From assembly GCA_028583415.1 (NCBI GenBank), contig CM053270.1, forward strand, positions 64,717,517-64,781,516: a DNA stretch of 64,000 nucleotides. The letters are read 5' to 3'. Positions within the stretch are counted from its first letter, which is position 1, and each line of letters opens with the position of its first letter. A program made the position numbers and the translations under genes. Source of the DNA: Protea cynaroides (taxonomy: Eukaryota; Streptophyta; Magnoliopsida; Proteales; Proteaceae). Shown piece by piece: positions 10,936 to 22,620 of this stretch. The notes under the pieces were generated by a model that was not told the origin of the DNA, ran no database searches, and saw only the letters and a list, made by a program, of their open reading frames with translations.

Positions 10936-11004
10936 ATACAACTTTCTTCATGTTTCCTCCCTCACCCCAGATTTTGGTTTTAGGTAGGAGCCCCCTACCT
11001 CAGA

Positions 11005-11230
11005 GGATTGAAATCGTCTGCTGCGAGGAGATGTGGCTGTGACCCTGCTGCGGCCAGCCAATGCCCGAAACGTGGGCATCGGCTGAATTCGAGCCATCTA
11101 TTCAGAATCCAAGCCCTCTTTACATCTCTCACCTCGGATTCTGGCTGGACGGCTCAGATTCAGCCAATGCCCACGTGTCGGGCATCGACTAGCCGCAATC
11201 GGGTCTCCACAAAGGAGACGATTTGGATCC
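11005..11230. mobile_element. foldback MITE, shared-tip family, copy 4
   Basis: The tips are GGATTGAAATCGTCT and GGAGACGATTTGGATCC. The arms pair through CAATGCCCG, ACGTGGGCATCG, GGCTGAAT and CAGAATCC against CGGATTCTG, GATTCAGCC, AATGCCCACGT and GGGCATCG. The flanking 9-mers TACCTCAGA (10996-11004) and TACTTCAGA (11231-11239) match at 8 of 9, which fixes both ends and points to a Mutator-type 9-bp target duplication. The interior is unlike the other copies. Confidence 0.88.
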
Positions 11231-11239
11231 TACTTCAGA

Positions 11240-12779
11240 ACCTCAAAGATCATAGTACCTTGTGATGCCTTGGAAAATTAAACGCCTTAACCACCTAGAC
11301 GGCTAGACAGGTACCTTGATCGCCTAGATGCCCCACATGCCTTGGCACCTTAACAATGTCAAGGATCACCTCAAGTTCCCTTGACATTCTAGCCTCCCAA
11401 AATACAATTCAATCTTAGTCTTCTTGGGTATTCTTCCTTGTACTTCTAGTATTCTTCCTTGTACTTCACCTGCTCCCTTCTACCTCCCCATTTCGATTTC
11501 AGCTTTAGGAACCTTTACATATGCATCTAGTCATGCATGAATTAAAACCCAACATTAGAACCATGAAGATGGAACTTGTGAACTTAATAGTACAGCGACC
11601 AAGGGCAGTTGCAGAATCTAAATTTTTTTCAGAGATCCTTACCTTGTTTTCAGAAATTTCCAGGGTTGTAGCAGGGGTAGGGCTGCACGAAATAGGTTGG
11701 AGCTCCCTACCTCTTTCCTTCTTCCCTTCGCTGCCCAGAATCGCAACAGAAGAATCCCCAGTTTTCTGACCTCCCACCTTCAGGACATTCATTTCCTCGT
11801 TGAAATGTCTGCAATTTACAGCACCTCTTACATCTCATCCTCTCTCCCTTCTTCAATTCCAAGTTTACACTCATCTCAAGTATACTTAGACACTCAGATC
11901 ATGTTTTCAGCAACAAGATAATACATCAGAACTTAAGAAGATGGACTCAAAATTACAGCAACTAGGAACAGATTTCAGAAATTAGAAAACTAATTGTTGT
12001 ACAGCTCTTGTCTTGTTTCAGAATTTTGGAATTGCTGCACTCTTCATGCTTCCTCTCTTTCTCAAATTTGGTACCAGGTGGACTCTCTTTCTTCTCCTTA
12101 TGAATAAGGGAGTTTTGAGGGAGTTTTCTCTCACTCCCACTCACCCTTAGCTATATATATGGTTGCCTAATTAAGGTATTAAGGTTTAAAAAACTTAAAT
12201 TACTAAAATATCCCTCTTTAATCCCCTTATTAAGCCACATACTAAATTAACTTCCTAATATAAGGTACCCTTATCCCTAACCTTATGAAAATTTTAAATC
12301 TGCTCCCATATCCTACATATTCATAGAAAAACCCTCATTTACAAAATTTTGACCCATTTAAACCTAAAACCAAAATTTCCAAAAATTACATATCTATCCT
12401 TCCATCCTTCCATCCTTCCATCCTTAACCACAATAACACCCTCAAAACTACATTCTAATCTCAAAAACTTCCCAAGGCGATTTTGCCACATCACCAAGTG
12501 GGGTCCACATTCCACACCCACTCTCATCCTCATAACATAATTTTAAAATTCCCAAAATACCAAATATGCCCTCAAAATTAAATTATTAACATAGGCATAC
12601 ATGTACCACACCATAAGTATAGAATTCATCATTTAGAAATAATAATACATCAAACAACATTGGAATTTAAAATTTTCACAAGCCATTCATCATTCAGATT
12701 TTAAAAGTTAATTTAATTTCTACAGTTCCCTCCTCTGTGAACTCACCTCACAAGCCATTCATCATTCAGATTTTAAAAT
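11240..12779. other. spacer without recognised genes
   Basis: Mixed AT-rich sequence with a CATCCTTC-type quadruplet (about 12400-12424) and a 30-bp near-duplicate (CACAAGCCATTCATCATTCA at 12678 and 12749). Short open frames here have no family resemblance. Confidence 0.5.
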
Positions 12780-13150
12780 TTAATTTAACAACGTCATGGA
12801 CCCTCTTCCTTGTAGACTTTACATCTAACAAAACGAGAGATATCAAAATTTGGTCCAAATCAAAAATCAAAATCAAACCAATCCTATCAGCCGGGATCAA
12901 ATCGAAATCGAACCTTATTGGGCAGAATTTGGGTTGTAATTTTAGAGTCTGATACAAACTGAAAGCATACTAGAACGATCAATTGATAAGTTCGAATCAA
13001 ATCAGACCAATATGATCTAAACCGAACCAACGTGATAATGGACTGATACAAGTCCATTAAGCCAATATTTTATTAAATATACTTATAGGAAAACAACAAC
13101 GAAATCGAACCAGCCCGATGATGGGTCGACGGAGGCTTACATAAGCGCTT
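12780..13150. repeat. dispersed repeat R2, copy 1
   Basis: Begins near ATGGACCCTCTTCCTTGTAG and continues through AATCGAACCTTATTGGGCAG, GTCCATTAAGCCAATATTTT and GGAAAACAACAACGAAA. Copies: 20565-21000, 43625-44125 and 55140-55650. The repeat is non-coding and full of AACCGAACC-like sequence; no terminal repeats were identified. Confidence 0.75.
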
Positions 13151-13510
13151 TTTTTTTTTTTTAGATAACACTCAGATTGAATATCAATCCCTTCTTGTGT
13201 TCCAAAATCCCAAATGACCAGAACGTTGAATCTTTCTCTTTATGCATGTATAACAGGTCCGTGATGCTGATTCTAGATGATAATATATGACGTTAAATAA
13301 TTTCTCGTTTTTTGATAAACACAGAAAAAAAAAAAAATTGAATATCGAAACGTTTTGGGTGTCCTTAAAAAAAGAATCCAAACCCTTAAAAAAATTGTCT
13401 AAAAGACACTTAGTAACGTTGAATCTTTCTCTTTATGCATGTATAACAGGTCCGTGATGCTGATTCTAGATGACAATATATGATGTTAAATAATTTCTTA
13501 TATATTTTTT

Positions 13511-13615
13511 TGTTGGGAATAGTTTTATATTGTTTAAGTTTGAAATTTTAGGTGCTTTAGATATTCGAGAATTCCTTAATTTATTAGTTCGAACTTTTGA
13601 GATGAAAACATAACA
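13511..13615 (+). mobile_element. solo LTR of the TRIM-like family
   Basis: Runs from TGTTGGGAATAG to AAAACATAACA, 105 bp, the same length and pattern as the first LTR of the element at 41677. No second LTR or primer site follows. A truncated relative lies at about 55910. Confidence 0.65.
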
Positions 13616-13859
13616 CTTCTAACACGTGCTTATTTGAGTTTACGAGTTTAGTAGTGGCAAGTGTGATCAGGTAATCGTTAGAAAATTAGGAATATTATAA
13701 ATTTTAGTTCATAAAGAATTCGATCAGCATACAGCTAACTCTCTTCGATTCTCATTAAAAACACTCACAACTTGACTCTTGAGGACTACGGGTAGACAAA
13801 TAGCTTAGATGATAGGTTAATGGATGCGCTATTAAAATATAAGAAAAATGTAACCAATG

Positions 13860-14640
13860 CATGAAGGTTCCGCTATTGTGAGGTATGCATGAGAAGTATG
13901 GTTTTAACAATCGATATCGGATGGATTGATCCCAATCCGATACTGGTTTTTTTTCTTTCTTTTTTTAGTTTATTGTTATTGGACATGTGTCGTGGAATCA
14001 TTGGTTCTTTACCTGGTAGGTTTTGGTCACGACTCATATCATGTTCAATACTTGGAACTAAAACCTTAAGGGGGAAGGACTCATGCACACAGCTTAATAG
14101 ATGGAGAGACTATTTATAAATTCAAACCCATGACGATAGTGAACTGTGATTATCTTAACGCTAGCCATAGTCATTTTGAGCATCACAAAATCCCAACCCT
14201 CCTTGAAAAATGAAATTTTTAGAAAGGGAATACAGCTAATACGGAGGAATTGATCGTTTAATCCGACCTTGAATTGGATATTTTCCCTTTTGGCTCTCTA
14301 TGGTGCTTGTAAGCCCCACCTTTGTAATATTGTAGTGAATTAGATTTTCATATTCCTTATTCTTTGATTTTTATTTTAGATTCAGATCGTCTCATGTTAG
14401 GATATCAACGGGACAGCATTCAATCGTCCCTTGGTGAAGGACAGCTAATGCGGGTCCAATCCAACAATGAAGTCTTAGGAAGTCTCATATAAGAATAATC
14501 TAAGTTTGAATGATTTGTATTTAAGTTGAATATGTCTCATATTGTGACCATGTTGTTAATATATATATATATATTTTGTGACCTTGTTGACCATTTGGGA
14601 TATCTCAACTCGATTACTTGGTTGCTACTCTAACACTTTT
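13860..14640. repeat. dispersed blocks R3/R4, copy 1
   Basis: The part with GAATCATTGGTTCTTTACC and AAAACCTTAAGGGGGAAGG is single copy here but tripled at 56241-56702. The part with AGGAATTGATCGTTTAATCC recurs at 57470, and the part with CAGATCGTCTCATGTTAGG recurs at 44155 and 61300. It therefore behaves as a larger duplicated region broken up elsewhere by insertions. Confidence 0.7.
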
Positions 14641-14642
14641 CT

Positions 14643-15145
14643 AGTAACTTAAACGGACAATTGCAGCCCAAAGAAATATCATAAGATGCCAGTTTTAAGT
14701 CGGTTGATGATCAGACCAAATAGCATCATCCATTACCTGTGGTTCGAATGGGACGGGACAAGGCGCTACTTAGCCCTAAGAAACCCTGACCTATAGACTC
14801 CTCTTGTTCCGTGTAGTTGAAGATTTAGTGACTTTGCCAAATGAACCATATCTATACGAAAATGATGATATCAATACCACCCGCTTGCCCCTTATGATTA
14901 GCTCCTCGCGTACGCTCTATCTTGATGAAATGGAACTCAATTCTGTAACCAAGATAAGGAGGGATATCCAAGAGAAGGGGGGCACCTCTGCCGAGAACAA
15001 TCCTGATCTACTATTGATTCCCTACCTGTCAAACTTTTGGATTGATGCCCGACTGATCCTTATTATACGTTCTAATTTGTAGAACGATATATTGAGTTGA
15101 AATTTGAGCTCTCTTACTGATCTTTGTTCTTCACATCTGTAGAAT
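14643..15145. repeat. dispersed repeat R1, copy 2
   Basis: Same core as the copy at 9054, with about 180 extra bp (14815-14990) between the two halves. A 92-codon frame across it has no family resemblance. Confidence 0.65.
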
Positions 15146-15808
15146 CAAATCGACTGGCACCATAAATCTGACGGTGGGGAAATAGATATGGAATGTTGTA
15201 ACCTATGGAGGGTGAGACACACAGGACATGGTCGGCGATGGGACATAGAGTGGATACCCATCTGGGGAAAAAAATCCAAACTCCAAAAAATTGACCATGG
15301 TTTTATTAGAATGACTTTAAAAAAATACGGGTTTGTTTTTCACGAAATCTAAATTTGCCCAAACTCGAACGAAAGGCCAGTTTTTGTGGGACCCATTTGC
15401 AATAAAGTAAGAGAAACCCATCAACTGGGTTACATCAGGAGTTTTTCACATGTTTTTGAAACTATTGGAATTGGATCTTAAAGATCATTTCCTTTATAAA
15501 ACCGAAATTATTACTTTTAATTGTATCAGTTATTGTTCCGGTTTAGAAGCAATAATAATACATCAAACAACATTAGAAAATAAAATTTTCCCGAACAATT
15601 TAGTGGTGCTAGCTTTTGATGCCTTCTTTGGTGAGTTTATGGATACATACATGGACTATTTAAATATATCAATTTTATAATTATTTATATTTCCATATCT
15701 CATGTTCATCTCAAAATTAAAATAATGTTTGTGATGCATATATTACAACACTTATATACTACTTCCCATAAACTGAACATCAGAGCTATTGCTAACAACC
15801 AGTCTTCT
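15146..15808. other. 3' flank of the NPF gene, no other gene seen
   Basis: AT-rich spacer. Because the NPF gene is on the minus strand, its 3' UTR should lie within roughly 15500-15808. I see no feature I can name. Confidence 0.4.
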
Positions 15809-18800
15809 CTAAGCATTTCCATTGATTGGTTCAGATGTAACAGCTTTGTAAACACATAACTTTGTCCCCACCAAAAAGAAGATGAAATTTAGTAAGTTCA
15901 GTCCTGCAAAGAATGCATAGTAGTAGTCTAAGTGAGAGGCATTGAGATTATCTTGAATCCATACTTTGTGGCCATCCCTCTTGGTAATGTCAGACACTGT
16001 TGAAAGAAGGAAACTGCTAAGTAAACTGCCTATTCCTTGACCAATCATGGAATAAGAAATTCCCACACTCTTCATGCTCTTCGGAGCCCGGCAATAGAAG
16101 AATTCTATCTTTGCTACCTCCAAAAATGTTTCAGCTAAACCCATACAAATGACTTGGGGGAGCAAAATGAATATGGATAGTGGAACTGTCCCTCCACTGT
16201 CTACCAAACCATGTTGTTTAGCCACACTTAGTCTCTTCCTCTCAGTTAAAGATGCAATTACCATGACTATGATGTAGAGGAAAAGGCCAATCCCCATTCG
16301 CTGAAGAATCGAAATCCCCCTAGAATTCCTTGTCAATCTCCTCATCATTTTAAAGAATTGATCATATATCACGATACAAACAAGCACTGACATGGAGACG
16401 AATGTGATTAAGCTGGCAGGGGGAATATGGAAGCTCCCTATACTTGTGTCAAGGGTTGTACCTTGCTTGACAAAAAGAGTGTTGATTTGAGAAAGCATAG
16501 TGCTTGGCACAAAAGTTGCGATCATAACTGGAATCATACACAGCGTCTGCTTTGTCTCCTCCACTTGGGTAACAGAGCATAGCATCCATGGAGAACTTGA
16601 ATCTGTTCTCACTGAGGCCTTGTTGAGGTACCTGTATGATAGATGTAACAATATTGACCACTGATTAGAAAGGAACTAAGAGGGCAGTTGATTTATTCTC
16701 AAAAGATTTTTTTTACTCAAAAGGTAAAAAGAGTTTTTCACATGATTTTTGGAAATAACTTTATCATTATGCCATTGACAAGGATTTGTCTTTCAAATAT
16801 ACATGAGAAATAATCAGAAATTTATGTAATATTAAGAGGCGAAAAAAAGTATTAAATTATTTAACAGTACCTACAATTATAGAAATATTAATACAAACCT
16901 TAGAGTACTTGTGGAATAAATCCTGAAATTTCCATTAGATGTATATTCCTCTAAATCATGCTCGAAGAGTTGGTTAGGATCATTAGGGATAGGTACTCTC
17001 CATTTCCTAATAGCAGCGACAATGACCTTGAGCATTCTAAGGTAGGGACTTCCTGCAGGCCGTCTGTGCCTATAAAAGGGTGTACCAGCAAGAAAGATCA
17101 CTATAGAGATTGCCAGCCCAACTGTTGGGATCACATAACCAAGAACCCAGCTCACATTGCCTTGAATATATACTAAGAAGGTGTTGGCAAAGAGAGTCCC
17201 CAAGGACATGCTAAACATCCACCAATTGAAGAAGGAGAACTTCTGGGCCTCTTCTCTTCGATCGAAATAGTCAACTTGGTCCGCACCAAAGATGAGGATG
17301 TTGAGCTTGGTGCCACCTATCCCAATTGCCAATGTGACCAATACTGCAACGTAGAATACACCCAATTGTAATGATGGAGCCTGTTTGCATAAGCTTACAT
17401 TATCTACTTGGTGGCATTGAGGGGGTCGCAGTGCTGGTAGTGAAACAGACAGTGTTAATAAACACATACCCTGCAATCAAAAGTCCAAGGTTAAAAATGG
17501 CAACTCAGGAAAGATTCTTACCCTCCAATCAAAAGTCAGTGGGCCTATGTTTGAGCCTGGGCCCTTTGACATCTGTCACAGCTTGACCGGCCCAGAGTGA
17601 AATTACGGAAGAAGTCAAATTTGGTAAACAAAAGAAAGAAGTGGGAGAAGGTACCAAGAGATAAATAGCAGAAGCAATGAGGAAGGTCCAGTAGCAGCCG
17701 AGACGGGCATCGGCGACGTAAGCACCGAGGGCCGAAGTTATCCATAAGGCGCCGGTCCAGTAGTTGGAGACATCGCTGGAGGAGCTGACAGTACCTTGGT
17801 ATAGCATATTTTTGATGTAAACCGTCAGAATCGATGGTATTCCATAGTAAGCCATCCTCTCTAACACCTCATACACTTCAAACAAGCCCCCACAACCAAA
17901 TCAAAACAATTTAAAATTAGTAACCACTCTTAATTAAACATTAAACTTAATATTTAGATAGTCTAAAAATCATAGAAGATTATATTCCGCTGGGACCCAT
18001 TCATTACAAAGCCTGTACGTCCAAACGAATCTTAATGAGCCTTACAAGGGTAAGGGGAAGTAGACCAACTAACATGTCCTGAATAGGTTAGGGTCTTCCG
18101 AACAAGAAATGAGTTAAAGAGAACATGAAAAATAATGGGTTATTGCTCTTGTAAATCTGGCCATAATGGGACTGAAGCGCGGAGAATAATCTCAAGAAAT
18201 CGTGGAAAATCCACTGAAGATTCAAGAGTCTAGGTTCTCTTTGGTTTGTATTATATAATGTATTATGTAATACATTATGAAATTTGTGATTATTTGGCAT
18301 GATTTATAATGTCTATTTATAATTAAAATAAATAGATATAATGCATAATCTACAAATAGGTTATTAGTTGTTTATCATTATAACTTATTTCTCATTATAT
18401 AATGTATTATGTTTAGTAGTACCAAACGGTCATTATTTATTATTCAGAATCTATTATCATAATTGATTTATCACAAATAGCTCATAATACATTATATAAT
18501 ACAAACCAAAGAGAACCCTAGGTGAAACTGTTTACGATAGAATAATGCAGGCCCAGCAGGCCCAGTCCATTATGGCAGATTACCTGAGTAACCAACCGGT
18601 TTAGTCTTTAGGAGTGTAACCGGTTACAGTACTTTGTGATTTGTGAGTGTCACTGTATGGTTGGTTGAATAAAGAATCCCTGTTTCGTTTTCGTCTTTGT
18701 TTTTGTAAGTTCGTTAAGTTCGTTAAGTTCGTTAAGTTCGTTTTCGTCTCTGCTCTTCTTCCTTCCGCTTACAGAACTTTTTCTTCTTTAGAAACAATGA

Positions 18801-20333
18801 TACCCATGCATGAGGTCAGGAGTTGCAGGGAAGCAGTTGATGTTGAAGAAAGCTATGTAACTCTGAGGCGATTTATTATGGATTTGCGGAGAGGTTTAAG
18901 AACAAGAGAGATGGAAGGAACCGGAAGGGAGGGGAAGTTGAAGAAGCGAGAGAACTCTACCTCCCAGTGCGCTTCAATTTCCGTTGACGAGTTCTCAACA
19001 TTTCCAGCCTCTGCGACCGACAAAACTCCCGCCATTTGCCCTCTCGATTTCTCCCTGGCATGCAGAGAGTCACTGACCTATCTTCTAATTTTGCAGGAAA
19101 TTGAGAGAGCTTAGCGTACGGTAGAACATGGGTTGGCTATGGACAATTGTAAATCTCCTTGTTCTGTTTGCTCTGCTTCTGATCTTAGGGTTTGGATCAG
19201 CGATTTTCCTTGAGGCATGTAGGTGAAGATGCAACCATGATCTAGAGCAGGGCTTTCTCAGGACCCTGTTTTCTTTTTTTTTTTCTTTTTTCCAACATGG
19301 AGAGAACAAATTCCATTATTGGTAGAAGTGGTATGCACGTGTAGAGTCAGCCGACTCAAGCCATTGCTCTGTGAAGTTGCAATCGCAATCGGATCTGCTC
19401 GGAGAAGAATCGGAGGAGGTAAAGAAGCAATTGACAGCAATGGAAGAGAAGGAAATCGCGTTCTTGATGAGCTAAGTGAGATGAAGGAGGTGGACGCACA
19501 AGGCTCCATCAAAATCCCCATTAAAGAAAGTGAGATTAGGGGTATCGACTCTGGTCACCAGTAACTTCACCAGTGGTATCAGTCAGGTCCTTCTCAAATG
19601 ATGCTATGACTTCATGGGCAAGCCCATCTGACCAATTCCATGGAAGAGCTCAAATAAAGGAATCGAATCTCTTTCCCCGGTCTCAGGTAGACCAAAGGGT
19701 TATTGTTTTTCTCTTCAATTGAGAAAGCTTATGATGGGGTGTTTAACAGAAGGTGGACTTTCAGGTCTTCTGTGATGCATTTGTCTGGAGTTCAATAAAG
19801 AAGAAAACATGAATAACAGTGGCAACAGTGACAACTACGCAGGTAAGGCGGTTCAGTAGAGCTTCCATGTTTTGGCCATGAGTACGAGTGTTGATTAGAA
19901 TATGGGGCGTTGCTGATGCTTTCTTGTTTTGACGGAACAAAGTGCGAGAAAATCCTCTGAATTTCGGCTCTGTTTTTGTGCTTATCTAACTTCAACCAAA
20001 GATAATCAATTCAACATTTAGAAATCCTTGTAAGATCTGTGCTTCAATGAAAAGATAATATCTGATTCGAAAACCAGAGTTTGCAGAAACACCATTACTG
20101 TTCTTACCTATTGAAACCATGTTTGAATTCATTCCTGCAATGTAACAGTAAGTGGGTTGTGTGGAAGTGATTCATAATCAACTCTAACAAAAAATGAGAG
20201 AGAAAAAGATACCAAAAACGAAGGAGCAGGCAACACATCCACCTCTCTCGGATCTTAGGATGGGGTTCCCTCTGGGATCCACAGTTCCATCAAGTGTGAA
20301 CTGATCCCCTTGCCCTTCTAATTTCTCAGCCAT
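15809..20333 (-). CDS. NRT1/PTR family (NPF5-type) proton-coupled transporter
   Basis: NPF proteins are 12-helix major facilitator symporters for nitrate, peptides or other small molecules, in the plasma membrane or tonoplast. The model on the minus strand is join(20333-20213, 17875-17655, 17470-16899, 16631-15809), 578 codons plus stop, normal for the family. Exon 1 encodes the short tail MAEKLEGQGDQFTLDGTVDP and GNPILRSERGG. Exon 2 carries the proton-coupling motif ExxER (EVLERMAYYG) and helices 1-2. Exon 3 has GIGGTKLNILIFGADQVD and FFNWWMFSMSLG. Exon 4 has QINTLFVKQGTTLD, LLPQVICMGLAETFLEVAKI and LNASHLDYYYAFFAGLN. All splice sites are GT-AG and the frame is intact. The residue before YEV is Val where NPFs usually have Gly. 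The NPF5 assignment rests on memory of that subfamily; the substrate cannot be read from sequence. Broken relatives lie at 42.1-42.6 and 50.4-50.5 kb. Confidence 0.92.
18233..18517. mobile_element. PIF/Harbinger-type (Tourist-like) MITE, copy b
   Basis: 285 bp with terminal inverted repeats GGTTCTCTTTGGTTTGTATT and its complement, flanked by CTA on both sides. It is nearly identical to the copy at 61746, so the family moved fairly recently. It sits in intron 1 of the NPF gene. Confidence 0.9.
18706..18743 (+). repeat. 9-bp tandem repeat
   Basis: About four copies of GTTAAGTTC, head to tail. It would read Lys-Phe-Val repeated in one frame, but there is no sign that this is translated. Confidence 0.85.
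19128..19226 (+). CDS. possible short membrane peptide ORF (32 aa)
   Basis: ATG to TGA encodes MGWLWTIVNLLVLFALLLIL and then GFGSAIFLEACR, a single strongly hydrophobic segment. The ATG follows a TTTTGCAG acceptor-like site by 33 bp, and a 155-codon open frame ends just before it, so this could be the last exon of a small unrecognised transcript. It lies opposite intron 1 of the NPF gene. Chance is also plausible for an ORF this short. Confidence 0.3.
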   Translation: MGWLWTIVNLLVLFALLLILGFGSAIFLEACR

Positions 20334-20386
20334 GGTTATTGGAGTCCAAGTGGAGAGAAGCTATAATCACCAGGTCAGGAAGGAAC

Positions 20387-20395
20387 ATATTTATA
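20387..20395 (-). promoter_or_regulatory. TATA box of the NPF gene
   Basis: TATAAATAT on the minus strand lies about 54 bp upstream of the NPF start codon, which would leave a short leader. It is the best core-promoter match in that region. Confidence 0.6.
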
Positions 20396-20564
20396 CCGAG
20401 GTAAGTTAGGTTGGGTTTCCGTTCTGACATGTAAAGGTTGGGTTTCCATTCCGACGTGTACCCCTTTCGTAGAATTGTAGGAACTTATTTTATTTTTGTC
20501 ATATTTTTAATCAATAAAAGCTAGAGAAATAAGAAAAAAAAAAAAAAAAAAAAAAATTGACCCA

Positions 20565-21000
20565 GATCAAATCAAAGTCGAACTGATTTGGACTGTAATT
20601 TTAGAGTCTGATTGGATCAATTGTTAAGTTCAAATCAAACCAGACTAATAAGATCAAAACTAAACAAACCCGATAATAGATCTATCGGAGTCCATTAAGT
20701 TAATATTTTATTAAATATACATATAGAAAAACAGCAACAAAACTGAACCAATCATATAATGGCCCAATATAGCCCATTAATCCCCCTTCTGTTTTTTACT
20801 ACATTTACATATTGTAAATCAAAACTAAACCGATTTTGGATCAATAAGAATCCATTAAGTGAGTCCGATAACAAACTGAAACCAGTCCGACTCTTTAATT
20901 AACATGTTCAATATAACCTACCCCAATTAGAATCTCTTATTGGACATGATTCGTATTATCTCTAAAAACTCCGAGATCGACTTAATCTAGACCAAAACCA
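20565..21000. repeat. dispersed repeat R2, copy 2
   Basis: Same order of sequence as 12780-13150 (GACTGTAATTTTAGAGTCTG, GTCCATTAAG, AATATTTTATTAAATATAC). It continues at 21030-21190 with a block also seen at 13150-13210 and 55670-55840. Preceded by a long A run at 20533. Confidence 0.75.
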
Positions 21001-22179
21001 ATCCGAACCAACTCATAAACACCCCCAAACAAAACCATGGTGATTGAGAAAAGTAAGAGGGATCAGCAAGTTGGTTGGATTTAAGACCTTATAGAAGCTT
21101 TTTATTTTTATTTTTCAATTTGGTTCCACGTAGATAACGGTCACATTGAAAATTGATCCTTCTTGTGATCCAAAATAAGAACATTTTCTTGATGAAAGAA
21201 AAGTAAGGGTATTTTAGGCCTACTACTAATTAAGACCATTTGATTAGAAACAAGGGAGGAAACAAGGGAGAAAAGAAAGGAAGACTTTCATTTCAACTCT
21301 TTTAAAGAAAAAGCAGCATGGGGAGTCCAGAGATAAAAAAGACGGTTTGACGAAAGAGGGTTTTGAGAATCCACTTGTTTTCGGCATGGATCGATTTTTT
21401 GATTTGACAATACTTTCCTGATCTTTAAGTCTGGATTTCTCTACTCTTATTGTTGTTCGAATATTTATGTGTTGAATTAATTAATGACTGGATTCATTGA
21501 TCAATAAAAATCTATGTCCTTAAATTAGACCAGTTCAATATGATTCGTCATAAGATAAATAGACAGACAATTTTTTTTACAGTGTAGGATTAATTAAGAT
21601 TTTATAAGAGTATTATAAATATTAGATCATGAGTCTTCGCAGCTATAGTTGTTTTTTTCTCTTTATATCTACAAGCAATGAGAAATACGTAGAACCTCTA
21701 CAGGCTGTGGAAGACTGTAATCAAAACTCCAAGACCATTCTTAGAGATTAACGACGAAAATCAATCTTCTATTCTCAGGTAAGTCTCTATTATTATTGAT
21801 TGCATTGAATATCATTGTGTTCTAGATATCTATATGGATATTGGGGTTTGGGATAAAACCTTATGAATAAAAAGAAGTTTAACAATTGGAATTAGAGTAA
21901 TTCATACAAACTTAGGATCAATGGTTAATGATTGTAGAGACTGTAGGTATGATTGGATTAAAAGTGGGAGAAATTTTTCACCCCAATTCTTCGTACGAAT
22001 CTGTCTAGGTTTCGGATCCATAAAAGTTAAATCAAACTATACAGACTTATAAGGTTTAGAAAGACGAAGCCGCCAGTATAAAAAAATTCACCGACTGCCA
22101 CTAGACGCATCATCACGTGATGGTGGAAAAAGGGCGTGAGATCCACACGCCAGCTAGGGTTTTATTAAATAAATAAAAA

Positions 22180-22620
22180 AAAGAATGTGGCGACTAACCC
22201 GATCATTGCTCGATCAACCTGGTAACCCTAACGGGTTATCCAGACCTCGGACCGAGTAGTTAGCTCGACCTGACCCCGTTGACACGTGTGGGTCACCCAC
22301 GTGAGATCCAACTAGGTTTTGACCTGCTCCTGTCAACAAAACCATGAACCTGGTCAACGACCCGAGTTGACTGACCCAATGCCCCGCCACCCTGACCCGA
22401 GAACTCGAAATATTGGCCCCTGAAATTTTTGGATCGGATTGAACCACTTGTAAACTAGGTTCGGTTCTCTGAATCGATTCGTTAGTTCGTCCTTGTTAGC
22501 CGATGGTTCGGTTTGAAGAAAACAAAAAAAAAGGGGGGAAATATATTCGATTCGGTTCAAACTAAATCAAATTGATCCAGACTGAACCGATTGAATCAGA
22601 ACCGAACTGGATAATATTAA
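22180..22620. other. GC-rich interior block of the LTR element
   Basis: An abrupt GC-rich stretch with two CACGTG boxes (22283-22288 and near 22298) and many GACCCG and CCGAAC motifs. It contrasts with the AT-rich remainder of the element and may be a captured segment. The open frames here are short and unrecognised. Confidence 0.45.

Larger units (their letters stand above)
17876..20212 (-). other. 2.3 kb intron 1 of the NPF gene
   Basis: Begins GTATCTTTTTCTC on the minus strand and ends GTTTGAAG. It contains a Tourist-like MITE, a 9-bp tandem repeat and a possible short membrane ORF on the opposite strand. Relatives of its donor region persist beside the broken exon-1 copies at 42.5 and 50.4 kb. 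Confidence 0.8.

Noticed and set aside
14730..14755. tRNA gene suggested by GGTTCGAAT
   Set aside because: No cloverleaf, A box or acceptor stem can be built around it. At best a SINE-like B box.
16449..17745. Alternate-frame ORFs across the NPF gene
   Set aside because: They overlap the exons in other frames and are shadows of the transporter.
22100..22125. Additional hairpin element at CATCATCACGTGATGGTGG
   Set aside because: Only a short palindrome, without the AAATCGTCTCC tip or flanking duplication.
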